64,000 nucleotides of DNA from Bacteroidota bacterium (GTDB taxonomy: Bacteria > Bacteroidota > Bacteroidia > Flavobacteriales > Flavobacteriaceae), in NCBI GenBank assembly GCA_022562895.1, contig JADFOK010000010.1:18473-82472 (forward strand). The letters are read 5' to 3'. Position numbers and translations under genes: made by a program. Below are positions 58,675-64,000 of the stretch, piece after piece; position 1 is the stretch's first letter; each line of letters begins with the position of its first letter. A model generated the notes under the pieces. The model worked only from the letters and a program-made list of their open reading frames with translations. It made no database searches and was not told where the DNA came from.

Positions 58675-58682
58675 TAAATTTG
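58675..58682 (+). promoter_or_regulatory. -7 element of the tetR gene
   Basis: TAAATTTG fits TAnnTTTG and lies 15 bp before the tetR ATG; a second match, TATGTTTG (58686-58693), is too close to the ATG for a leader. Operator 1 ends 6 bp upstream, so a bound repressor would block the polymerase. Confidence 0.5.
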
Positions 58683-58697
58683 ATATATGTTTGCCCT

Positions 58698-59258
58698 ATG
58701 AAAAAATTAGGTGTAAAAGAAAGAATTATAGAAACTGCGTCAAATTTGTTTTATTTTCAAGGGTATAACCAGACAGGAATAAATCAAATAATTGCTGAAT
58801 CAGGTGTTGCTAAAGCGAGCATGTACCAGCATTTTAGATCAAAAGAAGACATAGCAGTTGCATATTTAAAAAGAAGACATATAATGTGGATGGGAAAATT
58901 AAACGAATTTGTATCTGGGAAAAATCATAAAAAGGGAAAGGTTTTAGGTTGCTTTGATTACCTAACTGAATGGCTAACTGAAGTTAATTTTAGAGGCTGT
59001 GGATGGCAAAATATTATTTCCGATTTACCTAAAGATCATATTAAAATAATGGATCAAGCAATCTTACACAAAAATGAGTTTAGAATTTGGATCCATAATT
59101 TGTTAAAAGAAGAAAAGATTTATAGCGATAAACAAGCTGAACAATTAGGAGATGAAATTCTAATCCTAATAGAAGGTGCTATTATACTATCGCAAATACA
59201 AAAAAATGAATGGCCAATTAAAACTGCAAAAAGAGCATGTGTAAGCTTGTTGAATTAG
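58698..59258 (+). CDS. TetR/AcrR family transcriptional regulator
   Basis: A 186-residue one-component repressor. The N-terminal helix-turn-helix is plain: RIIETASNLFYFQGYNQTGI then IAESGVAKASMYQHFRSKED. The rest is a helical ligand-binding/dimer domain with a Trp-containing stretch (RGCGWQNIISDLP). The ATG at 58698 gives the standard N-terminus; the TTG six codons upstream falls in the promoter. Palindromic operators flank the gene (58655-58668 and 59287-59300), indicating control of itself and of the downstream enzymes. Confidence 0.92.
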   Translation: MKKLGVKERIIETASNLFYFQGYNQTGINQIIAESGVAKASMYQHFRSKEDIAVAYLKRRHIMWMGKLNEFVSGKNHKKGKVLGCFDYLTEWLTEVNFRGCGWQNIISDLPKDHIKIMDQAILHKNEFRIWIHNLLKEEKIYSDKQAEQLGDEILILIEGAIILSQIQKNEWPIKTAKRACVSLLN

Positions 59259-59286
59259 TTGCGACTATTTTTTTAATCTAATTATT

Positions 59287-59300
59287 ACAGACCGGTCTGT
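59287..59300. promoter_or_regulatory. TetR operator 2 (perfect palindrome)
   Basis: ACAGACCGGTCTGT is a perfect 14-bp palindrome in the 54-bp gap between tetR and the DUF1348 gene, 12 bp before the latter's ATG. Its half-sites are identical to those of operator 1. It probably controls the five downstream genes. Confidence 0.8.
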
Positions 59301-59312
59301 TTAAAATATATT

Positions 59313-59720
59313 ATGACAAAATTAATCCCTCCAATTTCTTTGGAGACAGCAAAAGCAAAAGTACAAGCGGCAGAAGATGCCTGGAATAGCAAAGATCCAA
59401 TAAAAATATCTTTGGCTTATACCATTGACTCAAAATGGAGAAATAGAGATTCCTTTTTCACCGGTAGAGATGCCATTGTAAAATTCTTAACCAACAAATG
59501 GAAAAAGGAGCAGTATTACAAATTGAAAAAACATTTATGGTCTTTTACAGATAATAGAATCTCTGTACGATTCGAATATGAGTGGCAAGATGGAACTACC
59601 GGGCAATGGTATAGAACTTATGGTAATGAGCATTGGGAATTCGACAAAGAAGGTAAAATGCAGATAAGAGATATGAGTGCCAATGACATCAAAATAGAAA
59701 AATCAGAAAGAAAATTATAA
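59313..59720 (+). CDS. DUF1348 (NTF2-like/SnoaL fold) protein
   Basis: A 135-residue small alpha-beta barrel protein of the DUF1348 group in the NTF2-like superfamily. Conserved segments are VQAAEDAWNSKDPIKISLAY, SKWRNRDSFFTGRDAIVKFL and SVRFEYEWQDGTTGQWYRTY. NTF2-like pockets bind or isomerise small hydrophobic molecules; the DUF1348 reaction is unknown. It is the first gene after operator 2. Confidence 0.88.
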   Translation: MTKLIPPISLETAKAKVQAAEDAWNSKDPIKISLAYTIDSKWRNRDSFFTGRDAIVKFLTNKWKKEQYYKLKKHLWSFTDNRISVRFEYEWQDGTTGQWYRTYGNEHWEFDKEGKMQIRDMSANDIKIEKSERKL

Positions 59721-59749
59721 CTTTTTATTAATTATTAAATACACAAATT

Positions 59750-60304
59750 ATGAAAACTTTAAAACCGCTTCAAATAGAAGAAGCAAACACAAATTCACAA
59801 GAAATTTTTAACAATGTTAAAAGTAAAATAGGGATGCTACCAAACTTGTACGCAACGATGGGAGTATCAGATAAATTACTAGGAGGCTTTTTAACATTTA
59901 CTGAAACATTAAAAAGTGGAGAATTCTCTGCAAAAGAATATGAAGCTATTGCATTGGCAACATCACAAGCTAATGGTTGTGCATATTGCTTATCAGCGCA
60001 TACAGCTATAGGTAAGATGAATGGATTTACCGAAGATGAAACTTTACAATTGAGAGACAGAACTATTGCAGATCCAAAATTAAATGCATTGACGACGATA
60101 GTACAAGAATTTGTAAACTCTAAAGGACATCCTTCTGATGAGGCTACAGAAAAATTCTTTGCAGTAGGTTTTAATAAAGCAGCCTTCGCAGAATTAATAG
60201 CTGTAGTGGCACTTACCACAATTACCAACACGGTATATCACAATGGAGGTTTTGAAATTGATTTTCCAAAAGCTCAAAATATGGAAGAATTACAAATAGC
60301 ATAA
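59750..60304 (+). CDS. carboxymuconolactone decarboxylase family protein (AhpD-like)
   Basis: A 184-residue AhpD-like peroxidase-related protein. The active-site motif is Cys77 and Cys80 with His84 in CAYCLSAHTAIGKM, preceded by Glu in the EYEAIALATS helix, the same arrangement as in AhpD. It likely reduces peroxides or detoxifies reactive organics in the cytoplasm. It lies 29 bp after the DUF1348 gene. Confidence 0.9.
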   Translation: MKTLKPLQIEEANTNSQEIFNNVKSKIGMLPNLYATMGVSDKLLGGFLTFTETLKSGEFSAKEYEAIALATSQANGCAYCLSAHTAIGKMNGFTEDETLQLRDRTIADPKLNALTTIVQEFVNSKGHPSDEATEKFFAVGFNKAAFAELIAVVALTTITNTVYHNGGFEIDFPKAQNMEELQIA

Positions 60305-60334
60305 CTCGATTATTAAACAATTAAATATTTTATT

Positions 60335-61069
60335 ATGAAAACACAAATTTTAAAAATAGTACTTACCCTATTAGTTGTAATAGGATGGAATTCAAACGTA
60401 TTTGCACAATTGCCAGATCCAGGATTCACAATTGATGGAACAACTGCAATTGTCATAACCGATCCACAAAATGATTTTTTAAGCCCAAGTGGTGTTACTT
60501 GGGGAGTTGTTGGAGAGAGTGTAACGGCAAACAACACCGTTGAAAACTTAGAAACCTTGTTTCAATTAGCCGAAGCAAATGGTATTAAAGTATTTATTTC
60601 TCCACATTATTATTATGAGCATGATCATTCTTGGAAATTTGAAGGTGCATTAGAAACATTAATGCATAATATAAATATGTTCGATCGTGGTGATCAACTA
60701 TCTACCGATGGTTTTGAAGGATCAGGAGCAGACTTTTTAGAACGATATAAAAAATATATTGAAAAAGACTTTGTAACTGTTGTTGGACCTCATAAGATTT
60801 ATGGACCAGAACAAAACGATTTAAGCTTACAATTGAGAAAACAAAAAATTGATAAAGTGATTTTAGCTGGTATGTCTGGCAACTTATGTGTGGAATCACA
60901 TTTGAGAGAACTTTTAGAAGACGGATTTGAAGTAGCAGTTGTTGGAGATGCAACAGCTTCAGCTATTGTTCCCGGATTGGATGGAAATTTAGCAGCACAA
61001 ACAAACTTTAGATTTATAGCAAGTCACGTTTACACAACTGAAGAATTAAAAAACGAATTTAAGAATTAA
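60335..61069 (+). CDS. exported isochorismatase-like cysteine hydrolase
   Basis: A 244-residue cysteine hydrolase with a signal peptide (ILKIVLTLLVVIGWNSNVFA, cut before QLPD). The triad is visible: Asp43 in ITDPQNDF, Lys154 in GPHKIYGP and Cys185 in GMSGNLCVESH. The fold hydrolyses amides or vinyl ethers (isochorismate, nicotinamide, N-carbamoyl compounds). The substrate is unknown. Export to the periplasm is unusual for this family and matches the next gene, which is also exported. Confidence 0.88.
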   Translation: MKTQILKIVLTLLVVIGWNSNVFAQLPDPGFTIDGTTAIVITDPQNDFLSPSGVTWGVVGESVTANNTVENLETLFQLAEANGIKVFISPHYYYEHDHSWKFEGALETLMHNINMFDRGDQLSTDGFEGSGADFLERYKKYIEKDFVTVVGPHKIYGPEQNDLSLQLRKQKIDKVILAGMSGNLCVESHLRELLEDGFEVAVVGDATASAIVPGLDGNLAAQTNFRFIASHVYTTEELKNEFKN

Positions 61070-61096
61070 TCTATTAACAAATCAAATAAACAAATC

Positions 61097-62080
61097 ATGA
61101 AAACACGAACTAAAGTATCCGTATTTCGTATTACTCTATTAGCAATATTATCATTAGGCATATTTGCCTTTAGTTCACCGGTTGAAAAAACAGATTACAG
61201 TAAAAAAGCTAAAACGCAAATTACATTTTATAAAAATGTAACAGTAAATGGCGTCAACATTTTTTACCGTGAAGCTGGAGATGTAAGTAAACCTACCATT
61301 TTATTATTACATGGTTATCCAACATCATCTCATATGTTTCGTAATCTTATACCAGACTTGTCTGTCCGATATCATGTGTTAGCGCCTGATTATCCAGGAT
61401 TTGGAAGAAGCGATCAACCGGCAATAGCTGACTTCGATTATACATTCGATAACATGGCAGTAATTATTGAAGGATTTTTAAAAGAATTAAACGTTGAAAA
61501 ATACAGCATCTATTTAATGGATTATGGCGCTCCCATAGGATTTAGAATAGCATCTAAATATCCTGAAAGAGTAGAAGCGTTGATTATTCAAAACGGAAAT
61601 GCATATGATGAAGGCTTAAATGATTTCTGGATTCCTATTAAAAAATACTGGAATGATTATACCTTTGAAAATGGTAAACCACTAGAAGGATTTCATTCAC
61701 CAGATGGATTAAAATGGCAATATACACATGGAGTGCAAGATGTTTCAAAAATAAGTCCAGATAATTGGAATATTGATTTACAACATCTTACTAGAAAAGA
61801 GAATGATAAAATTCAATTAGCCATGTTTTATGATTATAGAACCAATGTTCCTTTGTATCCAGAATGGCAACAATATTTTAGAGAGCATCAACCACCAACA
61901 CTTATTGTTTGGGGGAAGAACGATTATATTTTCCCTGCAGATGGTGCTTATCCTTACCAAAGAGATCTGAAAAACTTAGAGTTTCATTTGTTAGACACAG
62001 GGCATTTTGCCCTTGAAGAAAAAGGAGATGAAATAGCAAATTATATTTTAAAATTCTTGAAAAAAAATAATATAAAATAA
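61097..62080 (+). CDS. exported alpha/beta hydrolase with Asp nucleophile (epoxide hydrolase/haloalkane dehalogenase-like)
   Basis: A 327-residue exported alpha/beta hydrolase (signal [18 protein letters not shown]). The oxyanion segment is [13 protein letters not shown] (69-81), the nucleophile elbow LMDYGAPIG places Asp142, then Asp276 in [10 protein letters not shown] and His303 in DTGHFALEE complete the triad. An Asp nucleophile marks dehalogenases and epoxide hydrolases rather than esterases. The [12 protein letters not shown] loop is typical of one uncharacterised subgroup. A 12-bp copy of the TetR operator lies in its coding sequence (61353-61364). Confidence 0.9.
   Translation: MKTRTKVSVFRITLLAILSLGIFAFSSPVEKTDYSKKAKTQITFYKNVTVNGVNIFYREAGDVSKPTILLLHGYPTSSHMFRNLIPDLSVRYHVLAPDYPGFGRSDQPAIADFDYTFDNMAVIIEGFLKELNVEKYSIYLMDYGAPIGFRIASKYPERVEALIIQNGNAYDEGLNDFWIPIKKYWNDYTFENGKPLEGFHSPDGLKWQYTHGVQDVSKISPDNWNIDLQHLTRKENDKIQLAMFYDYRTNVPLYPEWQQYFREHQPPTLIVWGKNDYIFPADGAYPYQRDLKNLEFHLLDTGHFALEEKGDEIANYILKFLKKNNIK
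61353..61364. promoter_or_regulatory. operator-like copy inside the hydrolase gene
   Basis: CAGACTTGTCTG is the inner 12 bp of operator 1, lying inside the alpha/beta hydrolase coding region where it encodes part of PDLSVR. It may bind the same TetR protein or be coincidence; the identical 2-nt spacer is suggestive. Confidence 0.35.
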
Positions 62081-62097
62081 TTAATAGCTGTTAATCG

Positions 62098-62140
62098 TAG
62101 TTGGGCAAAGAGAAGATAAAATCTTCTTCTTGCCTAACTA
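62098..62140 (+). terminator. terminator-like hairpin after the hydrolase gene
   Basis: Arms 62098-62117 and 62121-62140 pair over 20 positions with one mismatch and two wobble pairs around a 3-nt loop. It lies 18 bp after the hydrolase stop; no U-run follows. The end of its 3' arm (TTGCCTAACTAT) resembles that of the hairpin at 62756. Confidence 0.6.
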
Positions 62141-62172
62141 TAAATAACCTTAACAAATAAAAATATACAATT

Positions 62173-62289
62173 ATGACACCATCAATTACACTCAACAAAA
62201 ACTCATTTACATATAAAAAAATTGAGATTACTAACGCAAGTAAAAGAGTTCACTGGAACTTTAGAAGACGTTACACATTTATAACATAA
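62173..62289 (+). pseudogene. short broken ORF, possible gene remnant
   Basis: A 38-codon ORF (MTPSITLNKNSFTYKKIEIT...) whose second half reads more protein-like one frame over (from 62231, LTQVKEFTGTLEDVTHL then stop). This looks like the fused beginning and end of a gene that suffered an internal deletion or frameshift. The parent family is not recognised. It lies between two hairpins in the detoxification-like cassette. Confidence 0.35.
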
Positions 62290-62319
62290 AACTAGATAAA
62301 TATTTAAAACTTAAACATC

Positions 62320-62745
62320 ATGAAAACAATAAATTGGAAAAACGCAATATTAGCAGGAATAATAGGAACAATACTATTTGATCTTGTAGGACTATTATTA
62401 ACAGGAAACTGGTGGGATATTCCGGGAATCCTTGGAGCAAAAACGGGGCTAGGGTTAGCTTATGGAGTTGGAGGACATTATGGTAATGGAATTTTATTAG
62501 CGATACTATTTGCAGGATTAGAACCTTCACTTTGGGGGCCAAAATGGTTGAGACCAATCATTTTTGTAACCGCTGAAATGATAGCTTTAGTATGGCTATT
62601 TATGTTGCCGCTTTTAGGAGCAGGAGTAGCAGGACTTGATGCCTCTCCTATGATGCCGTTAATTACATTTTTACGTCATTTAGCATATGCAATCCCATTA
62701 ATCTTTTTGATTAGCTATAATCAAAAAGTTATAACTAGTAAATAA
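62320..62745 (+). CDS. small polytopic membrane protein
   Basis: A 141-residue protein with four predicted hydrophobic helices (AILAGIIGTILFDLVGLLLT, YGNGILLAILFAGL, IIFVTAEMIALVWLFMLPLL, PLITFLRHLAYAIPLIFLIS). It is rich in Gly in the middle (GAKTGLGLAYGVGGHYGNG). I do not recognise the family with confidence. It is the last intact gene of the TetR-linked cassette and ends 10 bp before a hairpin. Confidence 0.7.
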   Translation: MKTINWKNAILAGIIGTILFDLVGLLLTGNWWDIPGILGAKTGLGLAYGVGGHYGNGILLAILFAGLEPSLWGPKWLRPIIFVTAEMIALVWLFMLPLLGAGVAGLDASPMMPLITFLRHLAYAIPLIFLISYNQKVITSK

Positions 62746-62755
62746 AAGAAAACAT

Positions 62756-62794
62756 GTTAGACATAAGGAGGGAATATTCTTCCTTTTGTCTAAC
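62756..62794 (+). terminator. terminator-like hairpin after the membrane protein gene
   Basis: Arms 62756-62773 and 62777-62794 pair over 18 positions with one mismatch and wobbles. It lies 10 bp after the membrane protein stop and directly before the deaminase fragment. The 3' arm ends TTGTCTAACTAT, like the hairpin at 62098-62140. Confidence 0.6.
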
Positions 62795-62804
62795 TATCAA
62801 TACA

Positions 62805-62999
62805 ATGAAAAATCACATCTATTATATGGAACAATGTATTGCTTTGGGTAAAAAAGCAATGCTAAATGGTAATCCTCCTGTTGGATCTATAATAGTTAAA
62901 GATGATAAAATTATTGGCATTGGCATAGAATCTGGAAAATCATCAAAAGACATTACTAAACATGCTGAAATTGAAGCTGTAAATAATGCATCTGCTTAA
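62805..62999 (+). pseudogene. nucleoside/tRNA-adenosine deaminase, truncated at a junction
   Basis: The 64 codons give the N-terminal part of a CDA-fold zinc deaminase: MEQCIALGKKAMLNGNPPVG, then SIIVKDDKIIGIGIE and the zinc/proton-shuttle motif HAEIEA. The PCxxC zinc ligands and everything after are missing, because the frame ends a few codons past HAEIEAVNNAS where the DNA changes character (about 62990). Intact relatives have about 150 residues, so this copy cannot be functional as it stands. I chose ATG 62805 since the earlier ATG lies in the hairpin. Confidence 0.75.
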
Positions 63000-64000
63000 T
63001 AGAAGGATGCCAAGTAGATTCACCTGTCCAAGCTAAAATCCACTGTGTAGTGCCTTGATCAATGAGTCCTTTATCAACAATTATTTCGAATGTTTGTCCT
63101 GTTGGTGGTAAGTCATCGGTGGTGTTAAACGTGAACCTTGGTGGTTCACCGTTTAAGTGTATCGCCTCAGTAGTAGCGTTCCACAACACATCAGCTGAGC
63201 CTGAACTAGCAAAAGTAGCGTCTGTCCAAGAAATAGAAGGTATCTTGTAGATTCCAAATGTAGTGTTTGGAGTATTTTCCAAGCCATCTACTACAAACTT
63301 AAACCTTGCATCTCTCACCGCACCCAAGGGGGTATCGAACGTAAGGTACAAACGATTCACATTAAGCTGTCCGCCGGGTCTTCTATCAAGGACGCCTAAC
63401 CTGCCAGGGTTAAGAGGCAGTAACTTAGAGCTAGACGGCTGATTAGGATGTAAGCATACTATTATAATAAAGACGCAACCACCGTCGTGAATTACCTGAC
63501 CCCACTCCCCCTCTTGATTAGAAACCAAAGTTGTTATTGGTGGCACGCTGACCAAGTCCCCCTTAGCGGCTATATCTCCATCAACGGTCTTGAACCAAGG
63601 CTTTTTATCTACAACTTTTATCTGTAAATTTATATCCACGTTACCAGTAGTAAAAAACGGTGAAGTCTGGGTGGCCACTCCCCGAATCGTAACATCGTAA
63701 GTATCTACAGGAGTATTGTTCGTTTTTATGTAAATTGGGATGGGAAAAGAACTACAAGTAGTTGCTTTCACACAAGATATTGAGGGCACAAGTGATCCTA
63801 GAGTTCCGAAGCTAATATCAAGAGTAGGTACGCCATACGATAATATCTCAAGATCTAATGTGGCGTTATCAATCCAACCGGGAATTTCGTCTTCAGCGCT
63901 AAATGCAAATGAAAGTTGTGTTCCTGGGTCCAATTCATCGTTCTTCTCTAAAATCGTACTACTCGTATGAAGATTCAAGTCTAAACTCCTCCCAGGATCT
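62956..64000 (-). CDS. DNRLRE-like extracellular domain protein (partial at both ends)
   Basis: The minus-strand frame is open from the window edge (64000) to a stop at 62956, about 348 codons. The C-terminal half looks like a DNRLRE carbohydrate-module type beta-sandwich: NVNRLYLTFDTPLGAVRDAR, TFGIYKIPSISWTDATF and GTTQWILAWTGESTWHPS. The first half is also beta-rich (FAFSAEDEIPGWIDNATLDL). The last ~13 codons (KQMHYLQLQFQHV) are antisense of the deaminase fragment, so the true C-terminus is lost at the junction near 62990. Base composition is visibly more GC-rich than the rest of the window, suggesting a foreign origin or a chimeric join. Confidence 0.6.
   Translation of the reverse strand, partial: DPGRSLDLNLHTSSTILEKNDELDPGTQLSFAFSAEDEIPGWIDNATLDLEILSYGVPTLDISFGTLGSLVPSISCVKATTCSSFPIPIYIKTNNTPVDTYDVTIRGVATQTSPFFTTGNVDINLQIKVVDKKPWFKTVDGDIAAKGDLVSVPPITTLVSNQEGEWGQVIHDGGCVFIIIVCLHPNQPSSSKLLPLNPGRLGVLDRRPGGQLNVNRLYLTFDTPLGAVRDARFKFVVDGLENTPNTTFGIYKIPSISWTDATFASSGSADVLWNATTEAIHLNGEPPRFTFNTTDDLPPTGQTFEIIVDKGLIDQGTTQWILAWTGESTWHPSIKQMHYLQLQFQHV

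Noticed and set aside
59770..60231. 153-codon minus-strand frame inside the AhpD-like gene
   Set aside because: Antisense to an intact enzyme with a full active-site motif; the translation has no domain character.

Overview
The window comes from a member of the Bacteroidota, most likely a Flavobacteriaceae. The DNA is AT-rich, and genes lack Shine-Dalgarno leaders. Several starts are preceded by the Bacteroidota -7 element TAnnTTTG. Many proteins belong to families typical of flavobacteria (DUF2851, PspC-like, CarboxypepD_reg-like, DUF3857, TPR plus outer-membrane barrel, T9SS-era secreted proteins). No species call is possible from sequence reading alone. All functional names are family recognition by eye, without database searches.

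Region 1 (1-13450, minus strand) is housekeeping. In transcription order it holds rpsU, xerC, hpf, then tRNA-Thr(UGU)-Tyr-Gly-Thr(GGU)-tuf-tRNA-Trp-secE-nusG-rplK-rplA-rplJ-rplL-rpoB-rpoC, with rpoC cut by the window start. The tRNA-tuf-secE-nusG-rplKAJL-rpoBC order matches the classical enterobacterial one. Hairpins sit in the tuf-trpT, rplL-rpoB and rpoB-rpoC gaps.

Region 2 (13544-33960) is mixed core metabolism and envelope genes: a CarboxypepD_reg-like exported protein, acyl-CoA dehydrogenase, an HhH membrane protein, an AGCS Na+/alanine symporter, the C-terminal relic of a deleted K+ channel, PspC-like, DUF2851, cysteine synthase, an FtsX-like permease, a NamZ-like muramidase, YkgJ-type and SAM methyltransferase genes, an archaemetzincin-like lipoprotein, an amidohydrolase, and a 1007-residue TPR protein paired with a plugless outer-membrane barrel.

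Region 3 (33963-53422) is a surface-glycan region with frequent strand switches: FtsE, five glycosyltransferases, one GT-C-like membrane protein, FdtA-type ketoisomerase, DegT aminotransferase, Wzx-like flippase and a secreted subtilase. Its most striking part is a tightly packed minus-strand operon (53422 to 44038). It encodes a small DPGLG membrane protein, a methyltransferase with a kinase-like N-terminus, three tandem paralogous membrane alkaline-phosphatase-superfamily enzymes, a FemAB/GNAT-like transferase, the aminotransferase and the flippase. I consider this the best candidate for an undescribed envelope-modification system.

Region 4 (53515-58566) has typA and kdsA diverging from a shared promoter region, then a DUF3857/transglutaminase-like exported protein.

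Region 5 (58655-62999) is an accessory detoxification-like cassette. A TetR regulator has perfect palindromic operators upstream and downstream of its gene, and is followed by DUF1348, AhpD-like, isochorismatase-like, Asp-nucleophile alpha/beta hydrolase and a small membrane protein. The cassette ends in a deaminase gene cut off at about 62990. From there to 64000 the DNA is visibly richer in GC and encodes, on the minus strand, part of a DNRLRE-like extracellular protein that is itself cut at the same point. This indicates a recombination junction or an assembly chimera.
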